Positions 37,417 through 49,800 of a stretch of 64,000 nt of DNA are shown here, one piece after another. This stretch comes from Eucalyptus grandis (lineage: Eukaryota; Streptophyta; Magnoliopsida; Myrtales; Myrtaceae). The first letter of the stretch is position 1; every line of letters begins with the position of its first letter. The position numbers were made by a program, and so were the translations under genes. The stretch is from assembly GCF_016545825.1 (NCBI RefSeq), contig NC_052614.1, positions 63,276,528 through 63,340,527 of the forward strand, in the 5' to 3' direction. The notes below the pieces were generated by a model, which was given only the letters and a program-made list of their open reading frames with translations, was not told the origin of the DNA and made no database searches.

Positions 37417-37643
37417 TGTTGGAGGTAATAGGTTTGAGAGAGAAAGAGATTCTTTGAAAGTATTACACCAAGAGGCGTCAAGTTTGGGCTAGCTCAACAA
37501 TATTCTGCTCCAGCGTAGGGAAACCCTAGAGTTTTTATATGCGGCGTTATAGGGCTTCGGCCCATATACCCAAATACCATCTTTTACTTATTGGTTTGTA
37601 TGTGAGCATATTATTTTGGACTATATTAATAATATATCCAACA
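37417..37643 (-). repeat. 5' LTR of the 5.9-kb Copia element
   Basis: Direct repeat partner of 31740-31963. Confidence 0.93.
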
Positions 37644-37675
37644 CATCCACCACTGTGCGATGACCTTTCCCCATT

Positions 37676-37780
37676 GTGATGGCGGATGACTCGAGCACTA
37701 AAAATTCACAAAATCAGACTCAGCGTTATTCTCACGAAACATCTGTTCCAATCCGTCTAGTTCATACGAAATTTCTGTGC
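37676..37780 (+). pseudogene. Possible Copia gag N-terminus fragment
   Basis: MADDSSTKNSQNQTQ resembles the N-terminus of Copia-type gag proteins that begin with a short Ser/Asn/Thr-rich leader. It opens about 30 bp outside the target duplication of the 5.9-kb element, so it may belong to an older element split by that insertion. Weak, based on composition and one short motif. Confidence 0.25.
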
Positions 37781-38845
37781 TCGGTGCTATCTCCTTGTCT
37801 CGCTCCTCAAACTAAATTTCTGCGTCTGCCAAATGAAGTCAAAGAAGGAATCCACTTTTGTCTTTGGACGTACGTCTCCTGCGGTGCGGTGATGTGGTCC
37901 GTGTCGATCCGACGACTTCTCCGACTCCGACTCTTGAGTGCGAGCGTGCACGACGAAGACCCCAACTGCTGAACGCGTGCCTGGTTTTACACGCACTAGG
38001 CTAGGCTGCATCAAAATCCAAAGTGGAAATCATCAACTCCCATCTTCTATTGTGGAGTTTTAAGCTACCCGCTATTTAAATTTATCTTCTCTCTGAAATA
38101 GGATCTCGAGCTACCGGACCGGTTTGATCCAACATAACCATGTTCTAGTCGTGCCGTTACACTTGGCTCTCTCGAGTAAACCGATCAACACTCACGGTGG
38201 TGACGAATTCATTGATGTTTGTTGGGTTGTCGGAGAATTAGGAACCGGAAATCGAAATGAAGAGAGCTCATTCGGTATCATTGTCTTCTCCCTACTTCAT
38301 GGGAACTCGAATTGAAAAGAAAGAGCGTGCAGCATACTGTCTCTATAACTTTCTGAGCATATCGCATGGGCATGCTTGGGAAGAGATCAGGAACCTTCTT
38401 CGGATTAAAGTAATCAAGCGAATCGAGGTCTAATGCCATGAATGAGGAGCGAATTAAGGACGAAAGTCGGGGTGTCAATCTGTGTCGACGGCCAGTATTC
38501 ATGTGGTGTCATGTTAAGGGGATACTCTTAAATTGATTGGCCAGAATATGTTTAATGTAATCAATAGGTAATCCAGCCCCAACCCACATGATTCTGTTTA
38601 ATTAAATAGGTCAAGCTAGGCCAGTCCAATCCAAATGTTACACAAAGAATCCAAATAACTTTTAAAGGTAAAATCCAGTTTTTGTGACTTTTACTCAAGA
38701 AAATTGATGTGCTTATATGGTTATTCACCCAAGACCTACTAATTTTAATAAAATGTGAAATTTTAATATATGATAATAGTGATTTATTCCGATTGTGTGT
38801 AATATCATCATCAATAACACAGAATTGGGAAAAAAAAAACTAAGC
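37781..38845. other. Intergenic, nothing recognised
   Basis: Mixed composition; short open frames at 37787-38014 and 38124-38502 match no family I know. Confidence 0.5.
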
Positions 38846-39010
38846 TTAAACTCCTTGATTGGCACCATTCCTCCATCTTTGGTCAATTTAACAAGCTCGA
38901 GTGTTCTTGAGCCCAATCTCGCCTCTTGGCTTGGACTGTGCCATCCCACTGGAAATGGGAGATTTGACTAATCTCCCTTGTCTAGATTTGAGCTCGAATG
39001 ACTTCAATGA
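38846..39010 (+). pseudogene. Leucine-rich repeat fragment
   Basis: LNSLIGTIPPSLVNLTS, then after a frame change IPLEMGDLTN and LDLSSNDFN: two plant extracellular LRRs with the IPxxLxxLxxL pattern. Probably the remnant of another receptor-kinase copy lying just upstream of the longer pseudogene. Confidence 0.75.
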
Positions 39011-39039
39011 GAATTGAATAAAGTTTGGTAAGTCACCTT

Positions 39040-39290
39040 TCCCTTACAATGGGTTAGAATTTTTAGGGTGAAACATCACCGATAGAAATGTCGTGTAGAA
39101 AGTTTGGTAAGACAAACCTTTCCTTTACGATGGGTTAGAATTTTTTGAGGGCCAAACATCACCAATAGAAGTGTCGTGTAGACCACGACTTCCCATGAAC
39201 CATCGGCCACATCCAAAAGTCAACACATAGGAAGCCCCAAAAAACCTTGACTTCTTGATGGATGCCTACAAGTTCCTTCATATCCATGCC
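39040..39290. repeat. Dispersed receptor-kinase flank module, copy 2 (internally duplicated)
   Basis: CCTTTCCCTTACAATGGGTTAG and CATCACCGATAGAAATGTCG appear, then a second version follows about 75 bp on (CCTTTCCTTTACGATGGG, CATCACCAATAGAAGTGTCG), ending TTGACTTCTTGATGGATG. Matches 30890-31060. Confidence 0.8.
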
Positions 39291-40240
39291 TGTTTACATT
39301 CTTTTTCTTTTTTGCAGCAAGGCGTCGTTGGTAGCTACTCCAATAGGTGGTCTTTTCTAGAATTATTTGCCACGAAAATCACCTGTTGGAATGTCAAAGA
39401 GTAATGGTCAGAGAAAATTTTTGAATTTGAAACTCATGGCCTCATCTTCATTGCAAGGCCATTTCTTCCTCCCCCGAGCTTGAAGAACCCGTCTCTTTTT
39501 CGCCGATTCTTGGAGTTTCGTTGTCCTAGATGCTCGAACGAGAACTGGAGCTCATGAAGACGAACGGGAGGCTAAAACAAGGAACTCTGTTTCTCCATCG
39601 AGAAAATTGAGCTTTGCTTTGGAGAAATAGAGCTCTTTCAGCGAGAGAGAGAGAGAGAGAGAGAGAAGTTCCCCCAATTTTAAATGAAGCGTTATTGTGC
39701 TGCTCATTTTGCCTAGTTAGACGAAGAATATTTGACATTAGACTTCAATATCTCTTATTAAACAAAAAAAATCAGAGTCAAAGTTTAATTTAAAATGCCA
39801 CGTAGGAAGAATTGTTGGAATTTGTCGTCAGAGACACTTATCCTTTTTCGATTGATGTAGTACTCAACTAATCGCTGATAATAATTTGGTATTAAGGTGA
39901 GCGCTGCATAAAAATCATGATATTTTTAATATATTTTTTTTAAAATTAAAGTAACATGTGTTTCCCAACAATATTCAAACAAAAAAAGGTGCTACATGTG
40001 AGACTGAGGTTATCTAAAAGTTAAAATTCAAAGGGATCTTGTGAGCATGTTTCATGGAATGCAAAGTGTGGATTGGATCCGCACTAAAACCACAGGCCCC
40101 TCCGTCTGATGATCACATCATTTGTCTCGTTCGGGGAGACTTTCAAGTCTTTTTATGTCCACTCAAGTTATTTTCTTATGGATCACCCTTCTTCTATTTA
40201 TCACGGCAAACTTAGGCTCTCCTTTCCCAAGCAAGAAGAG

Positions 40241-40279
<39 letters not shown>

Positions 40280-40284
40280 CAAGG
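39291..40284. other. Upstream region of the LRR receptor-kinase pseudogene
   Basis: No coding homology. A (GA)n tract lies at 39640-39665 and a (CT)n tract of about 16 units at 40244-40276, just before the ATG, as in many plant 5' leaders. Confidence 0.55.
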
Positions 40285-42652
40285 ATGAATCTTGTAAGCA
40301 AACCCATCGGCTTACATGTTTGTCAGCTGATGACTGCAGCTACATGGATTGTTATTGTGCTGGCTCTCTCCCACAACTTCCTTGCCCTTGCCACCAAAAT
40401 AGAGGCAGATGCTCTTCGTCGCAGTGGGTGGTGGCCTTCCTCCATTACAAGCAACACTTCCGTGTCGCATTGTACGTGGCTTGGCATTTCATGCGACGAT
40501 TCTGGAAGCATTGTTGAAATAAACATATCACGAGACTACTACTTCTCCTGCTATTTAAGCAGCATGAATTACTCTCTACTCCCGAATCTCTCCTCTCTTC
40601 AGCTATCTGGTAAATGCCTCAGCGATATTATTCCTCTTCAAATATGTGCACTCCCAAAGCTCAGGCACCTCGACTTGTCCTTCAATTATCTAATCGGTGA
40701 GTTGCCTCTGTGTCTCCAAAATCTCACCACGTTAGAAGTAATTGACATTCATAATAATCGAATCAATAGTCGAATCCCTCCTAAATTGGGAAATTTGAAG
40801 AGATTGATCTACCTAGATCTCAGTTTCAATAGGCTAAATGGCATGATCCCTACGACTCTAGCAAAATTGAAGAACTTGGCTCAACTCTATTTGCGAGGGA
40901 ACTTCTTCAATGGATCCATTCCTTTGGAAATAGGGAACTTGACAAACTTGGCATATCTAAGTCTGGGAGATAACGGATTCAGTGGATATATCCCATCAGA
41001 AATAGGTAATTTGAAAAGGTTGATCTACCTAGATCTCAGTGTCAATTTGCTAGATGGCAAATTCCCTACGACTCTAGTGAAATTGAAGAACTTGGCGCAA
41101 CTCTATTTGCAACATAACTTTTTCAATGGATCCATTCCTTCGGAAATAGGGAACTTGACGAACAGACGAACTTGACATATCTAAATATGAAAATAAACGC
41201 ATTCAGTGGATCTATCCCATCAGAAATAGGTAATTTGAAAAGGCTGATCTACTTGGATCTGAGTTATAATGAACTTTGGGGACAATCCCGATGACTCTTG
41301 GTCACATAGATGACATCGACTTGTCGTCTAATCATCTCACGGGAAAAATTCCAGATAACCTGGCCCACGTTCCTTATAAAGCTTTCATAGGCAATGAAGG
41401 TTTGGAAAAGACTTATGGTTCTAGAAGAATGTCTAGGGTTGTATTTGTGATAATACTTATACCACTAATTGCTATATCATTCATTTCCTATATATATATT
41501 TTTTTGAGGCCTTTCATCTTATTTCGGCATAGAATGAAGAGCACTCAATCAGAGATGATAGAAAAAAATGGAGATTTCTTGTCATTATGGAATTATGATG
41601 GGAGAATTGCATATGAAGACATAATCAATGCAACAGAAGACTTTGACATCAAATATTGCATTGGAACTGGTGGATATGGTAGTGTCTATAGAACGCAATT
41701 GCCTAATGGGAAAATCGTGGCATTGAAGAAACTTCACCATCATGAAGCAGATGACCCATCTTTCGACAAGAGCTTCCGAAATGAAGTGAAGCACTTGACT
41801 GAAGTACGGCATAGAAGCATAATTAAGCTCTATGGTTTTTGCTTACACAAGCAATGTATGTTCTTGGTTTATGAGTACATGGAAAGGGGAGTCTATTTTG
41901 TGCTCTAAGAGATGACGTTGAAGCGATGGAACTAGATTGGTCTAAAAGACTCGTCATTGTATGGGATATGGCACATGCCTTGTCTTACCTGCACCACGAT
42001 TGCGCTCAACCGATCGTTCATCGAGACATATCTAGCAACAACATTTTGCTAGACAACACTATGCAGGCTTTTTTATCAGATTTCGGCACAGCAAGACTCC
42101 TAGAACCTAATTTCTCATCTAATCTCACTGCAAATATCGCAGGCACCCGTGGATATATAGCACCAGGTAAGCAACAATCGTCCATATTTTTGTGGAACGT
42201 TATTACTGGATGCACTTAGCTAGATCAATATACTAAACACCCCTCATGCGGTAATAACATGATGACGCTTCAGCATACTTACATATTTATCATTTGATGA
42301 TGCACTAACTAAGATTGTGAACTTTGTTTCGAGCCTCATCTAATCTACGACCTTTTGTTTTTTTTAAGAGCTCGCTTACACTTGGGTCATCAATGAGAAA
42401 TGTGACGTATACAGCTTTGGGGTGGTAGCAATGGAAATAATAATGGGTGAGCATCCTGGTGAGATCATCTCAATGATGTCCCCTCTCTTCAGAGAAGATA
42501 TTATGCTACATCAAGTATTTGATCCACGCTTGCCAATTCAAGAGAGAATTCTATTGCAAGAAGTATCATTCTGGTAGTTTTTCTAGCTTGCTTGCTTAAA
42601 TAGCAATCCAAAGTTGCGACCCACGATGAAACAAGTTTCGGAAGCTTTCTAG
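40285..42652 (+). pseudogene. LRR receptor-like kinase (At4g08850/MIK2-like group), frameshifted
   Basis: ATG 40285. A hydrophobic signal segment (WIVIVLALSHNFLALA) is followed by an LRR N-cap (RSGWWPSS, HCTWLGISCDD) and about ten LRRs with repeated LGNLKRLIYLDLS and NFFNGSIP units. A membrane segment (VVFVIILIPLIAISFISYIY, about 41440-41500) precedes a kinase with GTGGYGSVY, VALKKL, HRDISSNN, SDFGTARLL, GTRGYIAPE and [12 protein letters not shown]. It is an RD kinase of the group that senses extracellular peptides. One intron, 42167-42368, falls at APE as in relatives. Lesions: an 8-bp tandem insertion at about 41164, a shift at about 41275, one missing A near 41887 (RGV for RGSLF), and a shift plus stop near 42573 before the last residues. 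The LRR number is low for the family. Confidence 0.9.
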
Positions 42653-42659
42653 CTCCAAA

Positions 42660-44285
42660 ACTAGCGTTGGCGAAGCCCTTCTATTCTATCTCACTTGCGC
42701 AGCTCCTAGGAAATAATCGAGGACTATGGTGGGAAGGTGGATCGACAGAAAATTCTTCAAGCCCACAGGAAGAACAAGGATCATGAGGTACTTGTCCCAA
42801 AACAAGCAAATAAGTTTCACCAAGTGAAGAGTCGGTTGATGAAATGATGCTGCAAATTGGCGAACATGGTTGAGGTCATGAAGTATGCGGCCCTTGCAAT
42901 TTTTTAAGTCATGTTAATTTTTTATACTAGCTAGGCTAAAATTTTCCTAGGTAACCATTACCAAGTAGTGAGAAGCATTTATCAAATGGTCGTTTATATT
43001 TCTGTCTTTTTAGTAAGATCGAAACGTGTGATGAGTGATAATGTGTTGTTGTTACCATGAATGCATGGCTTGTTAAGGAAATTCGCTACGTATTTGGAGG
43101 ATCGTTTCTCTTTAGTTGAAGACGGCAAATTTCAAAATTGATGTTTCCTTCACATTAGCTAAAGATCAGACATCACATAAACAACAGAAGACCAAGACTT
43201 CTCTTGATTGTGTAGACGACCCATGTACATGAAAATGAAGCTCAATTACATTAGACTTTGGAATTGGGTACTCGACCAAGACCTTGACTTCTTGAACGTG
43301 TCCTAATTTGACACATAACCTGTTTAAATTCTAATCAAATCACCATTAATTAACCTTGATATTTACGAGAAAGGGCTACCGGCCACCGCACAATTATCAT
43401 GTTGCAGAAATTCATCTTCTCTGATTATCGGCAATGTGTACCTTTCCATTGTAACAGAAACAAATAATCTATTGTAAATTTTATTCCTTGAAACTATTTT
43501 TCCTTTTTTGGTCAGATTCCTAGAAACTAATTTATGTCTACATAAATATGTCAATGCAAGTATTCTAGTACTGTCCTTAATGAGTGCCGCTTGGATTTGT
43601 AATTAACAAGACGTTGCTCGTTTTTCTCTCGCAATGAGAAGTTCTCTTACGCTTTTCACTCGTCATGCTTCCAACTAAGATTCTTCCATTTCCTTAGCGC
43701 TCGCCCTTTTTACGAGTCTTAATGTTACAAATCAGCAGTGTAACTATTCCTATTAAGTATTTCTTTTGAAGATCATCAGCATTATCATCATCATCATCGT
43801 CATCATCTTTCAAAATTGCAATAATTGTCGATTGCATAGGAAATACATCCTATGTGCATAACAGCGACAAAGAGGAATTTTCAACTATTGCAAAATCCAG
43901 GTATATCATACATTCTAAATAATAAGAATGTAGAATTTCGTATTTCTTGTCCAGAAGAGGACAATTCAAATGAAACAGGATACATAACTTTGGCCAGCCG
44001 TTAGTTTTTGTTTTTCACGCTTACCAACTCTTTTCTTAGTACGGAATAGTAGAATTGTACCCGTCGTAGCATTGTGATTCTGTGAGGACGTAAAATGCAG
44101 AGAAATAATATTTGATACATGTTAAACTTTCTTCATATTATGCTATAGGAGTGAGAAGCAGTTTATATAGGACATTGCTTTATTTTTAGTCTTTCCAATA
44201 AGATTAAAATGCATTATCAATAGGCAATGTATCAAGAAATAATGAGACTCATACTAACCCATACAAATTTCCTGTAGTGTAAATG
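42660..44285. other. Downstream of the receptor-kinase pseudogene, nothing recognised
   Basis: AT-rich. A (CAT)n-type run is at about 43777-43806. No coding homology. Confidence 0.5.
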
Positions 44286-44289
44286 GTTC

Positions 44290-44430
44290 GATTAATGATG
44301 GGTATAACTCATAATTTTAAGGCCAAACATCACCAAAAGTCCATAAAGACCATGACTTCTTGTGAACCAATGCGATACATAGCGGTCCAGAAAATCAACA
44401 TTTGAAACCCCAAAAGACCCATTACATGTC
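44290..44430. repeat. Dispersed receptor-kinase flank module, copy 3 (partial)
   Basis: GGCCAAACATCACCAAAAGT, GACCATGACTTCTTGTGAACC and AACCCCAAAAGACC match the order seen at 30920-31030 and 39120-39240. Confidence 0.65.
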
Positions 44431-45699
44431 GAGAAAATATCAAGTGGTTCTAGATGCCGGGGAGAACCTGGGGACACAATTCACCACAAACTAAATTCAA
44501 TCCAGGATCAATTTTTCTCCTGAAATTAAATCAATCGAAATTCTCTTAACTTCAGTAACAATTAGCAATATATAACCTCACAATATGCAAATATAATGCC
44601 GAAATAATAAGTAAGCAAAGTGAATAATGACAACATGGATTTAATATGGAAAACCCAATATTAGAAAAATTACGAACCGCTAAAAATATCTATTAATCAC
44701 CAAGAATAGAAGGATATACAAAGTATTTTTCTCTAGTTACACATTAGAGACTCAACATCAATATTATAACCATATTTTCTTATCACACAAGTGGATAAAT
44801 AAATTTGGAGTAAGAAAATTCTAATTGTGATTGGAGAATTCGGAAGCGATGCTTAACAAACGAAACCAATCACCTCATAGCTCTCGGTTTCACGAAAAAC
44901 ATACTCAAATTTGAGTCAATTCTGTCAACGTTTGGCCTTCGAATCAAGGCCATAAAGATTCAAGCCTTTTTCTTCCTCTTATCCACGAACGCCTTCGGGA
45001 GCTCTCTGTTTTCTCGCCTTCCTTCACCGCTGCCCTTTACCTTTTTTGGGCACACTTTGTTTTTCTCTCTCCTTACTTGCCGACACACGTAGGAAGCCTT
45101 CTCTCTCTTTTAACTTGTTTTTTTTTTTACGTTTCTTCTCTTCAATTTATTTCTTCTTATTTTTTTCAATGTTAGCTAGCCCCACGAACGAGGCATACGC
45201 AGCCAACAATCTCTCCCTCTGCCTCATGTGAGAAGATCTATCATGCCCACTTATCTTCTACAAGAAAAGTTATGCCACAAGCAATGCTTTAGTGTTGATA
45301 CCTAAATTTTTGTATAAAAAATAGATTAATTTTACGCAAAAAAAGAATGAAATAAAATTACATAGCATATAATTTTAGACGTATTTGATATATTTAGTAA
45401 AATTTTTATATATTCAAACGATATATTCCGAGAGGTATATTCGTTAAAAATTGAAAGATTTCGATGAAATGTTTCAAATGTGATATATATATTTGGCGTT
45501 AATCTTTGGGTAATATGTATTTTCGACATAATAAAAAAAAAACATTAGATCTTTCAATTGTTGATAGGCGTGAATAAAGGAAAGAAAATGAAATGAAATC
45601 GTGAAAATTATACCTTGACCGCACGAGATGCAATCAAAAGAAGAAGGAAATTTTGCTTCTTCTATATGTGGGCTCAATTTCATTGTATATAAAAGGGGG

Positions 45700-45960
45700 G
45701 CTTTTCTCGTACGAGGGAAGACGAATTCGCAAAAAAAAAAAAATTCGTGGAAAGAGCAAGCGTGAGAGAATTCGTGAAAGTGAGAAGAAAGAAAAAAAAA
45801 AAGGGAGAGAGGAAACCTGCAGAAGAAAAGAAAGGGAAAAGTCAGCAAAAAAAAACATGAGAAAAAGTGCAGAGAAGAAGTGACGTGAGAGACAAGTGAG
45901 GGAGAGAGGAAAAGAAAAAGAAAAAAAAAAAAGGAAAAGGAAAAAAGAAGGGGAGTCTTC
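45700..45960. repeat. Polypurine (A/G) tract
   Basis: About 260 bp that is mostly A and G on the plus strand, including runs of AAAAAAAA and GAGAGAGG. Confidence 0.8.
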
Positions 45961-46757
45961 TTCTTCTTCAGCAAACCGGCGTTTGACGTCCACGCTTCAA
46001 GTCCAAACCCCGGCAGTTAGTTAGCTAAACATCCTACGGGCCAACGCTCGGGCCCCAACCCAAAGGCACTAAAACAAATTCCCTCCGGCCCAGCACTAGC
46101 CGCGGGCTACCGAGACCGGGCCGGACCGGGGAAGGGCCCAGTGGGAAAAGGGGCCGTTCCAGGCCCGCTTTCGGGCCGTATCTGACCGCCATATCGAGCT
46201 TCCGTTTCCGTTTGAGAAAGCGTCTCGAGAAAGGACGGGGACTTTTTATCTCCTCCGAGGTTTCTGGCTCTTCTTCTTACAGCCGGCGGAGAAAAACGAT
46301 TCAACTCATTGACTGCAGAATCGACAGTCAAATGGTTAAAGACCAATCCGCATGTTCCACATTTATTGCTGTCCTCGCATGTGAAAGAGAGAGATCCGGT
46401 GGAGATTAGATTAGATTATATGAGATATACACCTATAATCCTGTTAAAAAAAAAACCATCTATAATCTTAGGTTGCATAATTAAAGGCAACGCCTAGAGA
46501 AAACATCATTATGATATATGTTCATATGGATTTTGATATGACAAGTTGTGTTTTCATTTCCACGCCATATGAACATTTTACAATATACTTTTTACCACAC
46601 TTCTTCTTATATCATCATAAAGTTTATGAACAACACGCTAAAATGCGGATAGAGATCCTAAAATATTAATACTTCATTATCTTGAAAAGAAAAAAATGCC
46701 CTTAGATTTAGAGGGAACACCCGACAAATCGAACTCGAAATCGAAATCGAAGCCCGA

Positions 46758-46777
46758 ACCCTAACCCTAACCCTAAC
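46758..46777. repeat. Interstitial CCCTAA motif, three units
   Basis: ACCCTAACCCTAACCCTAAC. The unit is 6 bp, whereas the usual plant telomere unit is 7 bp (CCCTAAA). Similar telo-boxes occur in plant promoters. Confidence 0.85.
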
Positions 46778-46884
46778 TCCACTCCAACCTTTGCTGATGT
46801 CAGCAATTGGGCTCTCTCCCTATAGGTGAGGTCGCGTGCTATTTTAAATCGTGCTATTGCAAAACCTGCCCCCGCATTATTATA

Positions 46885-49800
46885 CGACGCGAGTGTGTTT
46901 GAGCAGTTAGAGATGGCTCGCGATGGCGGAACTCTCTGTTCACATCAGGCAGCAGGCTACAGCCTTCGGGGTTCTTGTGGGTGAGTGTATGGTCCCGTTG
47001 TTATGGGCAACCTGGTGCGGTTCTTCTCTGGAGATCAAATCGAACTTCACATCAGGAGCTGTATATTAACAAAACCTCGACACGAGCACCCACATACATG
47101 CTCGGTGATGGATGCAAGAGAGAGAGAGAGAGAGAGAGAGACTGGAGCTTATTGAAGGAACTGTAGGACTGGAACATACGTCTACTACGCAGGTCCTGGA
47201 AAAATTGTTGAATGCGAGTCTGTGCATGAGACCTGCTAATGAAGTGATGTGATGAGCCATATCTTAGAGAGATTACTTGCACGACTCTTACGTACAAAAA
47301 AAAAAGGTTCACAACTTTTCCATAACGTTTCACCAACAATAAATCCTTTTTGACTAAATGAAAATATATAATAGTTTATAGATATAATCTTCCGGGACGC
47401 TTCTATGGGGGAAAAAAATAAGGAACAGTCTGGCAACAGAGTCAAAATTAGATTGCTAACAATGATGCTTTGCAAGCTAGCATGGGAAAACTGATATAGC
47501 CAATTGAAAGAAGTTTGTGATTTTGGACATTTAAAACTGATATTGCCAATCAAAAGAAGTTTGTGATTTTGGACATTTTGGGCACAAAATGAGACTGACA
47601 TTCTCGATTGTCGATTAATCTAATAAAATTGAAGGTGAGACCCGGTTATATCTTTTAATAACGATAATTATGAAATCACTTTTTCGTGCCCAATCTATCT
47701 AATCATGTTGTTGAGTCTCCGAGACGAGGCTTTTTATATATACTCAATAGAGATCGATTCATTTCTCTTGACATCTCTTATATGTATTTTACTATAAATA
47801 AGCTGGTTTAAAAATTTATTTGTACTAGATAATTATTCTGTTCTAGCGGTGGCCAATCTTGACCTCTCCTTTTTTACTCTTCTCCTTGTTCTTAATACCT
47901 TATGCGTGGCTAGTTTTGTGGTCATCCCATGATGATAACACGTAGAACAGCAACTCTCGCATTTACCATCTGGAAGGTTCTCTGGTCTTGCCTAGTTATA
48001 ATGCACAGAGGGCTCCGACAGATTCAGTCTCACATTATCGTACTCTACTTCATGTCATACGAGGAGTCCTCTGACCAAACGTCTCTAGTGACTACAGGGA
48101 GAGAGAGGAATGAGAACGACAATCATCGCATTCCGACACCTGCATCGGTCGAAAACAAGCACTAAAAATGTCTGGATCAATGCCGGCATGATGGAAATCT
48201 TATGTTAGCTGGAAGAGAATCAGTTCTTTTTCACGGTGTTCCAATGAAATCGTGTTCTCACTGCAGCCGCCGAGCCCGGTCAAACGTATTGATCATAAAA
48301 TAATATTATTCAGCTGACAAAACAACACCCGAATGACGCAGGATAAGCCTCTGGCAATTTCTTGGAAGAGAACCATTTTATACGATGCCCATGTTTCCCA
48401 TGGAACTGCGGAAGCTTTCCCAAGTTAGATTGTGATCTGGGCAATTCTTTCTCCAGAGTACGAGGTATGAAGTTCGCCGATCTCGCTCTATCTTTTGCTG
48501 CTATTTTCTCTCACAGCAATCTTTCTGGGGTTCCATGAAATCCTCAAGGGTCGAGACATGGAGGTCATCTTTGGCTTTACTCAAGTTTCTGCCTCTGCAC
48601 GGTGAAAATGAAGCAGAACCCTTTCCTTTCACCTGTATTCTGCATTAGCACCCAAACTATATGATTTTTTCTCATCTGCTGCTAAATGAGGAAAGAATGC
48701 AGCATTTCTTAGCCTTAAATGGTTGTGGAGGTTAGAGATATCTAAGGGATCTTCTGCATCTGTTAGGACGGTGCCGGTATTTCTTAGATTGTGCATTTCC
48801 CTGATTGTGCAATGATCAATATAATTATTTTGAGTGCCTGTCTACCTCATATACTCTTCAGTATAAAGCATGCAGAAATCACACAATTTTTCTCTTTTGC
48901 ACATTTTTTTATCTGGTGTTTGATTGATCTAGTGGCTTTGCAGAGATGGAACCAACTGCGAAACTGGTCTAGGGTCCATCGGGGTTGTTGCAAGTGATGA
49001 ACTATACAATGTAAAGTCTCTCTTTCTCTATTTTTTTATGTTTTTCTGTTTGCAGCAATTTTTCTGTTGAATGAAGTTACTGTAACAGTTTGAGAATGTT
49101 CTAAGTTGTTGTTTTGTCATGGCAGTATGTGCTGATGACTAGCGTTACCCCAGAGAAGCAGAGATTCTGAAGGAGCTCAGAGATGCTATTGCAAACCATC
49201 CACAGTAAATTCTATTTCATACTCATTACTCAATTCCACATTCATTTTCATTGATTTCCTTTGACTATGACTTCAGAATGATTCCCTTCGACTTAGAGTG
49301 TATGAACATGTTCATTAGTCACTTTCAAACCCGGACATTCGTGTCACGATGATGATTAATTGAGTAAATCCGGCATAACCATAGAATTCAATGACCGAAG
49401 GCGGTTATCCACGTACTTAAAACCAGAGTGTCTTTAAGTTCGTATGTTCAGTGTTGATGGGAATCTTGCTGAACAGGTCCTACTTTTGCGACTGCGCGGA
49501 TAGGGTCAGTTCATGGCGCTGCTCCTGAAGCTATTGAACGCAAAGAAGACTATTGAGGTCGGCGTCTTCACTGGATACTCTCTCCTCCTCACGGCTCTCA
49601 CGATTCCGCAAGATGGCAAGGTCTGCCATCTCTCGCTTACAAAAAGGAAAAAAAATTTGGAAGTCTATTTGTCAAGCTAGAATTAATCTGCACAATGTTT
49701 CCACCGCAGATCATAGCGATCGATCGTAGACCGAGAAGCATATGAGATCGATTGCCGTTTATCAAGAAGGCCAATGTCGAACACAAGATCGACTTCGTTG

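Larger units (their letters stand above)
31740..37643 (-). mobile_element. Complete but decayed Ty1/Copia element, 5.9 kb
   Basis: Two direct LTRs (31740-31963, 224 bp; 37417-37643, 227 bp) start TGTTGGAGGTAATAGG and end AATATATCCAACA. CATC flanks both outer ends (31736-31739 and 37644-37647), probably with the preceding A as part of a 5-bp target copy. The element reads on the minus strand: gag near the right LTR, pol to the left, and a polypurine tract (AGGAGGAGAT on the minus strand) directly before the left LTR. The primer site after the right LTR is not the usual tRNA-Met type. The LTRs have diverged by substitutions and small indels, so the insertion is not recent. Confidence 0.92.
44431..46884. 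other. Intergenic, low-complexity segments, no gene recognised
   Basis: 45700-45960 is a strongly purine-rich tract on the plus strand; the long open frames on its opposite strand are Ser/Phe/Leu strings driven by that composition. 46080-46180 is GC-rich with many GGCCC/GGGCC motifs. A telomere-like CCCTAA triplet is at 46758-46777. Confidence 0.55.

Noticed and set aside
43777..43806. Candidate CRISPR-like or tandem array (CAT-rich run)
   Set aside because: A simple trinucleotide microsatellite; CRISPR arrays are not expected in plant nuclear DNA and no spacer structure is present.
45474..45993. 166- and 119-codon Phe/Ser/Leu-rich minus-strand frames that look like membrane proteins
   Set aside because: Simple complement of the polypurine tract; no start context or homology.
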